From: Trachipleistophora hominis
Taxonomy: Eukaryota; Microsporidia; Pleistophoridae
Length of the DNA stretch: 64,000 bases
Direction: 5' to 3'
Assembly (NCBI GenBank): GCA_000316135.1
Contig: JH993935.1
Coordinates: 147,107-211,106, forward strand
Shown: piece after piece, positions 10,625 to 23,545 of the stretch
How positions within the stretch are numbered: position 1 is the stretch's first letter
Layout: each line of letters opens with the position of its first letter
Position numbers and translations under genes: made by a program
Notes under the pieces: generated by a model
Databases searched by the model: none
What the model saw: the letters and a program-made list of their open reading frames with translations, nothing else
What the model was told of the DNA's origin: nothing

Positions 10625-10954
10625 CGTTGCAATAGAACCGTATTCTGTGTTTTGTTCCACTTTATGAACATTCTCCTTGTTAATCAAAGAATCTTTTTCG
10701 GAAATGCTGGAAGTCTGACGATTCTTCTGTCGCTTGTTCTGAAACCATACTTGAATAGATCTGTGCGGTAAGCCAAGCAATAATGCCAACTCCTCTCTCG
10801 TGTTTGTCGACGGGAAATCCGTGAGCTTATATACCTCTTGAAGCACTCTCTTCTGCAGAGAAGTTTTTCGTATTTTCTCTAGACCAAATTCGTGTCGTTG
10901 AGAGTTTCTTAATCTTAGAATGCCGATGATTGAATCAGCTAAAAGTTCTTTCAT
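10523..10954 (-). CDS. Homeodomain transcription factor 1
   Basis: A homeodomain protein, 143 residues with the start chosen here. The homeodomain spans about residues 26-81 (KIRKTSLQKRVLQEVYKLTD, then ELALLLGLPHRSIQVWFQNKRQKNRQ) with the invariant W, F, N and R of helix 3 present at WFQNKR (70-75). The longer frame has an earlier ATG, but the ATG at 10954 has a GGG motif (plus-strand CCC 10964-10966) 9 nt upstream, and the resulting N-terminus aligns with the sister gene at 15555-15995. Both proteins share an N-terminal helix (LADSIIGILRL here), the homeodomain and a C-terminal ..TCKLIEIIEFC motif, so they are paralogues. Expected to act in the nucleus as a DNA-binding regulator. Confidence 0.92.
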   Translation of the reverse strand: MKELLADSIIGILRLRNSQRHEFGLEKIRKTSLQKRVLQEVYKLTDFPSTNTREELALLLGLPHRSIQVWFQNKRQKNRQTSSISEKDSLINKENVHKVEQNTEYGSIATLDTYEISTCKLIEIIEFCQEEEKKKSYMFLTFK

Positions 10955-13900
10955 CTTGATATTCCCAAAAATTTTCGATGCCGACATTAAATTCTCTAAT
11001 AAACAATTTATATAGTTTTTATTAAATGTATAAATTACCAATCAGAGATGATATGAAAAGATTTAGGAAGCTGTCATAATGGAGAAACAAATCATCACTT
11101 AGAATGTTGGTAATAGTGCAAACATAATGATCTATACACTGTAAAAACAATTGATGACATGTCGTGTCAATCGTGAAAACAAGATAGACGACGAGGTATA
11201 GATAGTAAATGAATACCAACCCGCTGTTTCAAAGCTTCGTTTCAACTCTCTGATCACAATGTTAGCTTTTAATTTTCCAAATTTGGAACAAATAAGCAAA
11301 ATAGCAAGTGCCCAAACCGCACGGAGATAGTTCTACGCAAAAAATTTATACATGTCCATTTTTATACCACGTACTCCGCTTTATTACTCCTTTACACTGT
11401 CGGAAACAGAGAGCCACACGCAAAAATTTGCTGTAACAAGTTCTATAATATAACACATCAATTAAAGATGCAATTATAATTAAACAGAAGATGACGTAGA
11501 TCAAGTGTATTCTAAGTTGAAGGATTTGCTGCATCAACTTCTTTTCGTTCATTTTACACAAATCAAAATATTATATAAGTCGTTGGTTCGAATATTATAG
11601 AATAATTTCTTGTCAAATATACTTAATTTTTGAATACACTGTCACTTAATTAAGCTTTATTGTCAAAATTGAAAGTTTTTGACATTTTAGTGAACATTGA
11701 ATGGATTTACAAACAGCCAATTTACTCAACAGAAACACCACATCAACATTTTAATGTAGTAAATACAGTCTAATATTGTAAGTTGTGTGTATTTGATAAC
11801 AGCAAAAACTAATGAAATAGATCATGAAGAAATATTTTTGATTGTTTATTTCTTTTAATTTTGACCTACCCAAATTCGTTAGAACACATTAAAATTAATT
11901 TCGAACTTGTGTTTGAATTTATCTGCCCATTATAGCACCACATAGGGGCCTTTCCACGAATCGCTCGTTGTATTCCGGGACATCATCATTTTTAAGCAGT
12001 CGTTCATACGGTAAAAATGATAAGAGTAGTTGATAAAGCTATTCAATTCTTTCCAACACAGATGTTGTATTGTATATAGGATGAGCCTCATACATTTGCT
12101 ACTTACTAAGTGCTCAATATGATGGAGAGAGAATAAACGAAAATGCGTAAATATGGCTAATTAACGAATTATTTCGAAAAAACTCTCAACAGATAAAAAT
12201 TTTGAGAGAATGACACATTGTCATTTGTCAATCATTCATTCGTGCAAGCAACTTTGACGTTAAGAAACGTTTATTTGTTGTTTTGCCCGCATTTTGAGAT
12301 GATAATGGCAATGTATGATTCTTAGTAACGTTGCTTAGTTGTATTACAACATAATTTTAGTGTACTTTTTGTTCTGTAACGTGTATACAAGATACACTAT
12401 GGTTCTATTTAAGCTATTTTTACGTACACTACACACATATTAATATTACTGGATACGAGTAAACCAGTATTGTGTGCTTTTAATTTTATTTTTGTGAATT
12501 ACAGTAAAAAAATTGCCCGAAACACGGTATGAAGATCAAATCATGTATTTTAATTTCTAAATAGCCAAGAATGAAAGAACAACGTATTTTCAATGCAATC
12601 TTATTCGATGATCGCATCCTTTGATGTAGGATATTATCGAAAATCTTTAAACTCGTATAAAATACTCTAACTTGCCGGAATAAACGCTTGACTCGCTGAT
12701 CGTTATGTAATATAAGATTTTATTTTCCTACACGGTATGAAATTGACATTGCGTTTAACCTCACAAGTACAATTCTTATGTTCATGTTTGAAATCTAATA
12801 AAAAGGAAAACAGTATTTTATTTATATTTTTATTCAACAATACACTTGAAATAAGATATTAACCGCAATATCTACGGATTGGTAAAACAGTTTTAAATTT
12901 AAAATTGAGTGTAATCCTAGTGTGTAATCATATTTTACAAGTTAACGACAGGTTCAATGTTGTCATTAGTTTGTAAAATAAATTAGCATGTTACTCTTTT
13001 ATCGCTCACAACGTCTTTTTACTTGTGCTTAGGAACAAATGTGTCGAACTGTAGTGTTTATTCATCATCATGATCTACAGGAATATTACCAAAAACAAGA
13101 ATTTCTAAACTGGTTGAGAGATTCTTTGCGGAAGTTAATCTGTCCGTTGACAGGCACAAAGTTTTGTCTATTTCAACGAGAACTAATGTTTTTAATCTAC
13201 GTTCTGTTTCAGGATGCCTTCAACCTTTCTCGCGCAAATAATACAACGAGATAGAATTTTCGAAAACAATTATTTTTCTATCCTGTCTGAAAACTGTGAA
13301 TTGCGGTAAATGAACAAAAATGACGTGTCGGCACAATAAAAAGAGCAAATTAGACTTTTTCTTAAATATAATTGAATGTGCGGATTAAGCAAATTAACTT
13401 CAGTTAAAAAGAAATAAATCATAACATTGGACCAATATTATGCTTTGAAATAAATATAACACAGATAATTAATAATAAATTGTGTTAAGTGACAGTCAAG
13501 CTTCCAATATACCACATATAGTATAATAGCTTAATTAAGACATTATTGATCTGGATGAGAATAACACAAAATAAACATAATAACACTATTTAAATCAATT
13601 AAAATGCAAATACTGTGCTTCAACTCATTTATTGTGGCATTCGGATAGAACACGTTGTGATGCCAATACAAATCAAAGTTATAATAAACAATCCAAATTT
13701 CTGAATATTTATCAAATCATTATTGAGATTTTGCAATAGTAGCAACATTGGCTGCTTTTTAAAACCAAGTTCTTCCTAATTGTCGTTGCTTACGTAATAC
13801 GGATAGTTTGCTTACATCGCAAAATACAAAAAGAATGGAACAAAGGAAAAATGAAGATGTAGAAATAAACATTTTAAATGATTCGTGGTTGTGTTAAATA

Positions 13901-14177
13901 CATTTCTAAAAACGATTCTTAACCATGTAACCTATCAAACAGCATGTCGTTTTAAATAAACATTATCTTATCGAAGGCTGTAGTTTATGAGCAAGAGTAA
14001 CAATTTCTGTTTGTTCACAAGCTTCTGCAGGCGTTAGTTATCTTAATAAGCTATAATTTTCTACATGACATTGGTAAAAATTTGAATATCAATAATACTA
14101 AACAAATTTAATGTTTAATATAATAACCAATTATCATATTTTCTTATTATTTCCGAAAAGGTTAAAATCTGAAGCTT

Positions 14178-14273
14178 AGAGCCTTGTTATTTCTTTTTAA
14201 TTAAAAGATAGTTTAATTATATCCTTCATACACTCTACCCAACCAATTCACTCCTCTGATAGAGCCTTGTTAT
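14178..14273 (-). mobile_element. Short retroposon, group A, with 13-bp target-site duplication
   Basis: Body 14191-14260; on the minus strand it ends with GTGTATGAAGGATATAATTA then AACTATC and an A/T-rich tail. Perfect 13-bp direct repeat AGAGCCTTGTTAT at 14178-14190 and 14261-14273. Confidence 0.8.
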
Positions 14274-14479
14274 ACCCCCCAACGAATTTGAAATTTTATA
14301 ATTCTAAGATCATATCATATATTATTATGATTTTATGTCCTGCAACGTCTAATACAAGTAAATATCTCATATATATGTGATATTTGATTGCTTTGCAAAC
14401 TAATAGAACATATCGAATCGAGGCAAAAAATGAATACGTACTTAGTGTAGAAACCAGAGTTTGTTTGATATGTAAGGAA

Positions 14480-14519
14480 GTGTGAGGTGTTAGTTAAACA
14501 AACTTTCAAGCAAAAAAAT
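14480..14519 (+). mobile_element. Short retroposon-like sequence, group B
   Basis: AAGTGTGAGGTGTTAGTTAA followed by ACAAACTTTCAAGC and seven A residues. Nearly identical to the copy at 55257-55302. Possible A-rich duplication GCAAAAAATG near 14424 and 14510; boundaries are uncertain. Confidence 0.55.
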
Positions 14520-15554
14520 GCACAATTCGTTGCTTAATAATTATATATGTGTACTATTGTAATAGTAATAAATGTCTATAATACCTTTTAAAAGACAAAA
14601 ATACCTTAGCTGTCACTATTTATCTAATTTTTTGGTTATTTTCCCATTAAAAAAATAATATTTAACATAAGTCATTCCAAAAATATTAAAAAAGTAGCAT
14701 TTTATACTTTAAATACGAGGTCTTTCCAAGTAAGCGATAAACCATAATGCACATACGAAGAATGTTGAACGTATCATACGTTTATGGATGAAACATTCAC
14801 TCAATATTACACTTTTAACCAGTTATGACCCTGTGAAAAGAAGAGAATTTATCATATTACATTGTTAAAAAGAGACATGACCAAATGCCGTCCGCCATAT
14901 ATATTTATTCGCTAGGAAAAACGTGTCACTAAATATTTATACATGTTATATCACAAATAAAAGGTGGTTAAGGATTTATACGTTCACTTTCATGTTTGAT
15001 ATACTACATAATTATTAATTCAAAGTGTTTTTGCAACATTAACCATTAGTGTCATTGTGTTCGTATCCTATGGTAAAGCTTTATAGATAAACGTGGCTCA
15101 AAACATTTGTCATCTTTCTTTATAAAGACAAATACCTAATAAATTTTACCAAAAATCGAAATTTTCTCGGAGAGCAAATTTATCGACAACAACATAAAAA
15201 AGGCACACCAATATTATTAAAAACACATACCATTTTTAAAAAACATTACATCATTGGTCTTGTTTTCTGATATTATTCAATGGCATTAAGAAGTCCTTTG
15301 TCAGAAAACGTTCAAACCCGGCTGTATTTTTAACCTAAGTACTATTTTCTGTCTCAAAAAACGAATGTTCACCATGTTAAAAATTTTTACTCACCGATGA
15401 CTATGTCAAGAGATGGTCCATAACTGTTATATGGTTTACATGTAAACATTCTATTTTTGTATTTTTTAGGCTATTGTTTAAAATTTTTTAATACATATCG
15501 CTAACAATCAAAAAAATCACAAGAATTATACGAGTAAAAGCTATTTAATAATCT

Positions 15555-15995
15555 TCAAATGCTCTTTTCATCTTCATCTGATTTATTTTTTATCTGTAGT
15601 CCACAGCTATTTATAATCTCTACTAACTTAGTGCTCGGTACATCAAAAACTTCTTCTTCATTTCCATCAGCATTTATTTCCTTCTGCACAAACTTGTTAT
15701 ATTCATTGACAAACGCTCTATCAGACGAGTTCTTACTCGTGTCCTTCTTTTTGCAAATTTGTCTTTTATTCTGAAACCAAACCTGAACTGATCTCTGCGA
15801 TATTCCTAACAGCAATGCCAGTTCGTTGCGCGTCTCTGTAGATGGAAAATTTGTGATATTGTAAACTGCCTTAAGAACAGACTGTTGCAGCAGTGTCTTC
15901 TTAACCTTCATGCCATAGTATGACTTTCTCCGTCGTAATGAATTGATTTTTAGCAGACCCAGTGCTGCGTCTACCTCTGTCTTGCTGATTTGCAT
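15555..15995 (-). CDS. Homeodomain transcription factor 2
   Basis: A 146-residue paralogue of the homeodomain gene at 10523-10954, same orientation, about 4.6 kb apart. The homeodomain spans about residues 29-83, with LLLGISQRSVQVWFQNKRQ including the invariant helix-3 residues (WFQNKR about 73-78). It shares the N-terminal AALGLLKI helix and the C-terminal STKLVEIINSCG motif with its sister. The ATG at 15995 is the first in frame; the longer open frame upstream has no ATG. Unlike most genes in this window no CCC or GGG run lies close to this ATG, so expression may differ or the start may be elsewhere. The C-terminal tail is acidic (DEDEKSI). Confidence 0.9.
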   Translation of the reverse strand: MQISKTEVDAALGLLKINSLRRRKSYYGMKVKKTLLQQSVLKAVYNITNFPSTETRNELALLLGISQRSVQVWFQNKRQICKKKDTSKNSSDRAFVNEYNKFVQKEINADGNEEEVFDVPSTKLVEIINSCGLQIKNKSDEDEKSI

Positions 15996-18040
15996 TACTG
16001 TGTGTCCTTGTTCATTTATATGATCAGATTTATGGATGTCAATCAAAATGAAATTAGTTAGTTTAATTTTACCTTTTAGGGATCCAAAACTAAATATTAA
16101 TCGTGTCAATCCGATAATATAAAGTGTTTGTAGACAGTTTAAAGACAAATTAGCATATCACATGGTTTATGGATAAATTATATTTGAATAAGTATTCTAG
16201 TATAGAACTGTATATGAGAGATAATACTCGTGTTGTCATTCGTTTGAAGCGATAGAAAAATGTAGAAAACCGATGATAGACTGGCGACGTAATTCGAATA
16301 TATCACGAATTATTGTAATAGATAATAAACTTACGAGAAAGAAGACGCCACGATAATAAAAAGATAATGCGCTGAACGCTATCTATTCAGAACAAGCACA
16401 CCAAGAATGCTCGTTTCGCAAATATCTCAGCTTTGGTTACATTATAATTAAATAATTTCAATACTTATTAACATAATTAAGGTAAAATTAACAATTAAAT
16501 TAAGTTTACGGCTTTCATACGTCAACTAATTTATATCACGTATTTACGTATTTTATCGTCCCTTTCATTTATAAATTAAACACCGTAAAAGTGTCAAATG
16601 TCAAAAGATTTTAATTTATTTTTGACATAATTCAGCCCAAGAAACAAAGCATTAAGTACACCTCTAAAAGAGCTTTAAATGAACCAGCATACATTTATCA
16701 ACTGGTTACACACCCCGCAAAACGTTAAACGTTCCTTTAGACACATTTTTCGTGTTTATTAACCAAATTATCGTTTGATAGATGAAAGCATACGAACTAG
16801 TATTATCAATTACGCTATCAATCGAGTCATCAGCTGATTGAAATATAAATGTTTGATTGGGTGATTCATTAATTATAATAATACTGGCTCGATAAAGATA
16901 TATTGGTGACCTAATGTTGCTTTTAATAGGCGTGAATTGCCGTAGACATGCCATACAAGTGATAAAAGCGGTGTTCTGTGTGTAATTAACATGCAAAGGT
17001 TCTAAGGTGTATGGTTTTACAGTAAACCAGATATAACTGATGAGAAAAACAATAAAAAATTTCTATTGTTAATATAAATCCCAAATTGGTTTAATATTAG
17101 CATCGAACCACTCGTGCAAATCTTCGCCACGAATGATAAATAACAACAAGTTGATAAAATATAAGATCACACATCATTTCAAATCGTAGATTGATCTGAT
17201 AAAAGCAGTTTTCATTCTATAAACGAAAATATATGCGTTGGGGTAGTTATGAGTTAACTATAATTTTCTGGTGGCTTAGTTTAATCAGAAGAGCATTACC
17301 AATATACACTGTACAGATACAAGATAAGAGTATAATTATAGTATCAACAAGCATTACTAACGAAAAGCAATTATGTAACGATATCTTTTAAAAAATGACA
17401 TGGTGTATAAATTTGTATGCTCATGAATGTTTCTTATCCAATGCTGGTATTAAAGGATAGGTTGTTTTAGCACGCCTCGAGCACTTGATAACCAGCCATA
17501 ATTGCAAATTATAATTCTAAACCTTAGATTAACCAAATGACCGGGACAACAAAAATAGTTGAACCAAAACTTTTACACGGTAACAGTTCCAGAAGAAAAC
17601 ACTTTTTATCGATAAGAGAAAAGAATGAAATGCACGAACGATTAAAAATATGAAAACTCTGCAAGCATCGTCTCTATGATAGTTAAATGTAAAATATTAA
17701 ATAAAATGCACAATAATCATAAAATAATGAGAAAAATAAAAAATACGTAATTTTTCATTTACCTCAGGTCATAACGCACCGTACACAAGCTGTGGTATTT
17801 GAGCAGTTAAGATTTATAGAACGATTTGCACTGCAAACAAAGACAATACACGCTTTTTGTACGGCACGTACAAGAGAAGGATGTAGCGTTTACTGCAAAG
17901 TACAAATATAAACGATTCTTCTTTTATTAACTATATTTACAGTCTCATGTGTACTAGAACGTTCTTGTGGGTGTAGATTATCTTTTTTAACCTTCCCTTA
18001 CTTTCATACGAACACATTGTTATGTTTCAATTCTATCGCA

Positions 18041-18148
18041 AGTTCATACCAAAAAATGAGTTCATACCAAAAAATGAGTCTATACCAAAAATGGGCTCAT
18101 ACCAAAGAATGGGCTCATACCAAAAAATGGGCTCATACCAAAAAATGG
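18041..18148 (+). repeat. 18-bp minisatellite, six units
   Basis: Tandem copies of GGCTCATACCAAAAAATG with early units reading AGTTCATACCAAAAAATG; the third unit is 17 bp, so no long reading frame is maintained. Confidence 0.85.
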
Positions 18149-18673
18149 CACCGTACAAATGGTTGGAAGTAAAACGAAAAACAGTGCGAAACGTTCTTTA
18201 GAATAGAATGAGCAACATATTAAAGTAAATGCAACGTGCTAAACACTAATCCACCGTTAGATGACCTACCAAAACATTGTAATATTTTTCTTCTTAACAT
18301 TCCGTAAATGTGTAATAAAAGTAACTACTTCAGAATGATTTATTAATGAACCACCGTAACTTCACAAACAATCAGACGTTCTTTCATCATCTCCATATTT
18401 TATCTAAAAATCGTTTCTATGTTGTAATACAAAAAAATTTTGCACGTGAGAATTCTTTAATTAACTTTTTCCTATTTTCATGAAAATCTAACAAAGGCAA
18501 AAAAAAGAAATAAAACAACCAAAATACCACCATTAAAAGGTTTTTTACAGTTGATAAACCAAACAATACGAATGCTTTGGTCCATCTCAGATGATCAAAC
18601 GAAGGTACACCGATTAACCACCGTATTTTTATTTGAGTATTCGCGTACCAAGTCCCATTCTCACGTATGAACA

Positions 18674-18754
18674 CGTGTTTACGTGTTTCGTTGAAGAAAC
18701 GTATTTAATTAATTATTCAGTATAACACGTATTTAATATGCGTGTTTACGTGTT
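18674..18754 (-). mobile_element. Short retroposon, group C, with 14-bp target-site duplication
   Basis: Body 18688-18740. Minus strand reads ..AATAATTAATTAAATACGTT then TCTTCAA. Perfect 14-bp direct repeat CGTGTTTACGTGTT at 18674-18687 and 18741-18754. Confidence 0.8.
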
Positions 18755-19568
18755 CAGTAGAGAAACCTTGAGCAGCAGATCAACCCAATCTTAGACGTTC
18801 AAATTATAATTAGAAAAGCATTTACACGCCTTTAACACACACTCGTCCGCCATTCTGCGTTTTTGTGGAAGTTTCTATTTTTAGTAACAAATTTGCATTT
18901 TTTGCTACTCTTATGAAATTGCCACTTAAATCGTGCCGTGCTTGAAGCACTTAAATGTATTTTTCAGCGGCTGTAAAATATTTACGTATCGTATAACATC
19001 GTTTCAGTATAATTAGCTAATCATTGTAAAGCATTACTTATAAAACATTTACGTGGTATAACACCATTCTAAGTTCCTAAAGCAACCTATCGTTTTAATA
19101 GGAGGGAAAATATGGTCAGTTAAGCACCGTAATAATTTATTTATCAATAGAATCTAAGACACTGTATTTTAGGACACTCTAAGACATTGCATTTTAGGAC
19201 ATGTTAAAATACTCTAAAGCTTGCTAATACAGTCTAAGACACTATAAGACATTCTTCGTACGACCATACGATCATCTACACGTAAAGAAGTGCCCAATCA
19301 AAAAAGAATGTCTTACCTGTTAAGCAGCACCAATAAAAACGTTCTATGCCATGATTAACCAATCACAGCCACAATTTCTTTCCCCTCAACTCCTATCGAA
19401 AAGATGGCCGGCATGCAATAGGTCCGGCACCGTCCACAGCCCAAACGGTTACGAAAAACGGTACGTCATCCACACCACGTGTCGTGCCGGCCTGCCCGAT
19501 CACCACGCAATTTGTTTTTTTTTTCATTAAAATTCTGAATTTTCTTATAAAAAGAATTTTCAAACACA

Positions 19569-19572
19569 CCCC
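19569..19572 (+). promoter_or_regulatory. CCCC start-proximal promoter motif of actin
   Basis: CCCC 11 nt before the actin ATG. This is the general start-proximal signal of this window (see findings). Confidence 0.6.
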
Positions 19573-19583
19573 TCAGGAAAAGG

Positions 19584-20717
19584 ATGAGCTCAGAGAATGC
19601 GCCAGCAATAGTAATTGACAATGGTTCAGGTATGTGTAAGGCAGGGTTTGCGGGTGATGATTCGCCACGTTCGGTGTTCCCGTGCATCGTGGGCACGCCC
19701 AGGCACCAGGGCGTGATGGTAGGAATGGGGCAGAAGGACTCGTATGTAGGAGACGAGGCCCAGTCTAAAAGAGGCATCCTGTCGCTGAAGTATCCGATAG
19801 AGCACGGCATTGTGCTGGACTGGGGTGCTATGGAGAAGATTTGGCACCACACGTTCTACAACGAGCTTAGGGTGGCACCGGAGGAGCATCCTGTGCTGAT
19901 GACGGAGGCGCCGATCAATCCGAAGGTGAACAGGGAGAGGATGCTGCAGATTGCGTTTGAGACGTTCAACGTGCCGTCGTTCTACGTGTCTATTCAGGCC
20001 GTGCTCTCGCTGTATGCATCGGGCAGAACGACCGGGCTCGTTTTAGACTCGGGAGACGGCGTTACGCACATCGTGCCGATCTACGAGGGCTATTCGTTGC
20101 CACACGCCATGATGCGGCTTGATTTTGCAGGAAGGGACGTGACCGACTACTTCATCAAGCTGCTCAAGGAGAGCGGGTACTCCCTCGTAACGACCGCCGA
20201 GCGCGAAATAGCACGCGACTGCAAGGAGAAGACGTGCTACGTTGCCGTAGACTTTGCGAATGAGCTGGAGAGATACGAGAATGCCGAGAAGGAGATTGTG
20301 AAGACGTACGAGCTGCCGGACGGCAACGTGCTCAAATTGGGCAACCAGGTGTTCCGAGCGCCTGAGATGCTGTTCAGCCCGTCACTCTCCGGGTTTGAGC
20401 TGCCGGGCATCCACGAGACGATCTACAATTCTATCATGCGATGCGACGTGGACATAAGGAAGTGCCTGTACAGCAACATCGTGCTCAGTGGAGGAACAAC
20501 GATGTACCCTGGCATATCTGACCGTCTGCAGAAGGAGGTTTCAGCGTTAGCACCGCCGTCCATTCAGGTTAAGGTGATTGCACCGCCGGAGAGGAAGTAC
20601 AGTGTGTGGATTGGTGGGAGTATCCTTGCGTCGTTGTCTACTTTCCAGACTATGTGGATCACTAAGGATGAGTATGCGGGGATTGGGCCCAGTGTGGTGC
20701 ACAGCAAGTGCTTCTAA
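19584..20717 (+). CDS. ACT1: Actin
   Basis: A full-length 377-residue actin, close to the usual 375. All hallmark elements are present: the N-terminal phosphate loop ([16 protein letters not shown], about 10-25), the H-loop region [66 protein letters not shown] with the second phosphate loop, and [15 protein letters not shown]. It polymerises into cytoplasmic filaments. The sequence is visibly diverged from animal and yeast actin (for example SVFPCIVG instead of AVFPSIVG), as known for microsporidia. Codon use is GC-richer than the surrounding DNA, as expected of a conserved, well-expressed gene. Confidence 0.98.
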   Translation: MSSENAPAIVIDNGSGMCKAGFAGDDSPRSVFPCIVGTPRHQGVMVGMGQKDSYVGDEAQSKRGILSLKYPIEHGIVLDWGAMEKIWHHTFYNELRVAPEEHPVLMTEAPINPKVNRERMLQIAFETFNVPSFYVSIQAVLSLYASGRTTGLVLDSGDGVTHIVPIYEGYSLPHAMMRLDFAGRDVTDYFIKLLKESGYSLVTTAEREIARDCKEKTCYVAVDFANELERYENAEKEIVKTYELPDGNVLKLGNQVFRAPEMLFSPSLSGFELPGIHETIYNSIMRCDVDIRKCLYSNIVLSGGTTMYPGISDRLQKEVSALAPPSIQVKVIAPPERKYSVWIGGSILASLSTFQTMWITKDEYAGIGPSVVHSKCF

Positions 20718-23375
20718 ATGAATTAAACGAAAGTTATTTGACGTTTTAGGTGATGTTGATAATAATTTGGTTGATGTTAATGATTTAGTTAATAATTTGG
20801 TTGATGATTAGGATGTTAATAATAATTTTATGAATGTTAATAATAATTTTATGAATGTTGATAATAATTTTATAGATGTTGATCTTTTGGATGTTGATCT
20901 TGCGGGTGTTAGACGTTGTTTTTAACATACGCGGTAATTTTATGGATGGTGTTAATACGTACGTTCTTAGTACGTTGTTGAATGTCGTTTATCTTATGAC
21001 TTGATTATGATTTAATTGTAATTTATTGTTCTAAAATACAGCACAGGATTGAAATTTAATTACAATTTAATTAAAATTTAATAAAAATTTAATTAAACAC
21101 GTGATATTCTTAGTTAAAACTACGTTAATGTTAAAATAGGTTGAACGCGTGCCTACAATAAGTAAATAACACTTTTGGTTTTCAAATACGTTGTTAATCA
21201 CCGTATTAAAAGGTTACCTTGATTAGGCTTATCATAGGTAAACGATTGAATTGATCATTTGATCGGTTATTATGAACAAGGAAAGTGTTGTGATGTAATT
21301 CTATGATAAAGGAACGTGTTATTTAGAGATTACCAATCCTTTGGGATAGACCATACGTATATGCTTCTCTATTTAAAATAGATTTTATGATCAAGAATGT
21401 ATTTCTGGTTAATTTCTCTACATGTGTTAGAAATTGAAATATTATTTTGTTAGTTCTTTTAGAATGAGGTATAGAAGTGATCATCGGTGATTATAAGACT
21501 AAGTAAAGAGTATAAGATTGATAAAGAGTTTAAGACTAAGTAAAGCATGTAATGTTAATGAATGAGCATAAGATTAGTGGAAGAGTATAAAATTAATGAA
21601 AGAGTATAAGATTAGTGAATGAGTATAAGATTAATGAAAAAGTGTAAAATAAACCATGAATGTAAAATAAACCATGAATGTAAGATTAATGAAAGAGTGC
21701 AGGACTGTTAGATGTACGTTGTTTATCTTGAAAGAACTGCTTTATCCACAATAAAAGTTTTTAATCGGTTTTTAACACTTAATCCTCTTTCATATTTTAC
21801 TTATGACCATAAATGATACGTTTGATTGAACTAACCAAAGAAGGTCTATCAGTCCTTTATCCTCCTAAATATGCAGTAATTAACGTGGTTCTTGTTCTGT
21901 GATCGTTTTCTTAAAAATATTTTATTTCAGAACTAACACGTTCTTCTGACATTAAAACATCGTATTGTAACCAATACGGAATTATTGGAGATTACTATTA
22001 AGAAATACGTTGGTATGGATGAATCTTATGTGTTAAACAAATTAAGGTTTATAAGTGTGGTTTAATGAAAGATGTAAATATTATTATCGTAACTAGCCTT
22101 ATTTAAGTCTTCTGCGCTTTGAAGAGGTAAAATATTTTATATTTATGACAACTCTGATTTCTGCTGCTGTCTTTTATATTCTATGCCAGTTCAAAGGTCG
22201 GAGGTATTTCTTTACTAATACTTTTTATGGCTGAGAAAGATAAGATTGTTCTTAAATAACGCTACACTTGTTAAATTGTTTATTTAAACGTATGTTTGGC
22301 CAGAAAAGTGATGAAATAATGTAGGCTAAGATAATTAGACACACTTCCTCATGAAAGTATATTTAATAAAAAATGCATCGCTATCAAATACTAAACCTGC
22401 CCTTAAACGGCTGTTGTTCCTGAGGCCCAGAATAATTCATCGCTCTTTCTATGCTATTTGCTATCAAATCCGGCTTAACTTGTATTTCTGTAATATGATG
22501 TAACGCATCAGGACAGCAATTAAGCAGAAACACTTTATCAGATGAGATCATTCTCACATAAATATACGACAGAATGCTTATATGGCAGTTTAAAATTAAC
22601 ATAATACTCTCAAGATTCAAAACTGTTTTATACCAACGTTGTCCGTGTTAAATCAACGAGCAGCCATGTAGTCAATACTAACCTGGCAATATTTGATAAT
22701 AATGTTATCTGTTTTGATTCTTTCATAAAATATCCAAGCGCACAAAAATTTTCACACAAGTAATTACAGCTGTGCCAAATCATATCGTTACATTCAGAAT
22801 ATCGCACCGGTTTTTCTGTTAAACCTCGGACACTGGAAGAAAAGAAAATACGTGATGCTGACCAGGACTCGTTTTTCTGCTGTTGGACTTTCAAAAAAAC
22901 TTTGTCGGTTCGTGTCGTCATATGCACAGCAATTAGGCACAAGACAAATTATTATCAATGTAAAATTCATGGAACACGTTTTGGTGGTCTAAAAATTATT
23001 TCTTACATTTTAATTTGCTATACATGACAAATTATGAAGAGATGTAATTGTGCATTTTAAGGTGTTTACTGCTTGTTTGTATGATGGCCCAGTATTAGAT
23101 TACATATAACGTTATACGTACGTATTGTTGTTCTGTATTTTATGTTTATAATGTAGAATGTATACAATTACAGTAAAAGAGATAACTCATCTTCTTTTTT
23201 TTCATGATAGTTACTATTTATGGAAAATATATTGTGAGCACTCCATTTGCGTAAAGTTATGGTTTAGAATGGAAGGATTGACAATACTTGTATTGCTATG
23301 GTTTATAAAAACTAACATGGTTTTAACGTTCATATAAATAATTGACAAACCTTTTCTTCATATTTAATAATCTCT

Positions 23376-23545
23376 TAACTTATATATTATACTTGATATA
23401 TTTCTAGTTTATATACTATATTTGACATACTCTCAAATTGTATGCTATATTTGATATACTTCTAGTCATATGCTATATTCGATATACACCTATTTTATAT
23501 TATATTTGATATACTCCTAGTTCATATGCCATATTTGTATTGTCC
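23376..23545. repeat. AT-rich minisatellite, about 30-bp unit
   Basis: Five or six imperfect units built on CTAGTTCATATGCTATATTT then GATATACT. Confidence 0.7.

Larger units (their letters stand above)
10955..15554. other. Long AT-rich spacer between the two homeodomain genes
   Basis: 4.6 kb with no supported gene. Contents: a gene-relic-like minus-strand frame at about 11919-12050 of coding-like composition but without ATG (contains NDDVPEYNERFVERPLCGAI); an ATG-started 71-codon frame at 13039-13254 without start context; a group A retroposon at 14178-14273 and a group B-like copy at 14480-14519. Confidence 0.45.
15996..19583. other. AT-rich spacer upstream of actin
   Basis: No supported gene. 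Holds an 18-bp tandem repeat (18041-18148), a group C retroposon (18674-18754), imperfect TCTAAGACA/TTTTAGGACA repeats at about 19150-19255, and a GC-richer stretch at 19385-19500 just upstream of actin with an 8-bp inverted repeat GGCCGGCA/TGCCGGCC (about 19406 and 19487). Open frames at 16706-16996 and 18417-18674 lack an ATG at their start. Confidence 0.5.

Noticed and set aside
11585..11600. GGTTCGAAT as a tRNA B box
   Set aside because: No A box or cloverleaf can be formed around it.
16706..16996. 96-codon minus-strand frame
   Set aside because: No ATG at its beginning, no motif, no recognisable content.
18417..18674. 85-codon hydrophobic minus-strand frame
   Set aside because: Begins at GTG without a nearby ATG, and its start overlaps the target-site duplication of a group C retroposon.
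22384..22942. Two adjacent minus-strand frames as one gene
   Set aside because: They are in different frames, lack start motif and splice consensus, and show no domain; kept only as a remark in the spacer entry.
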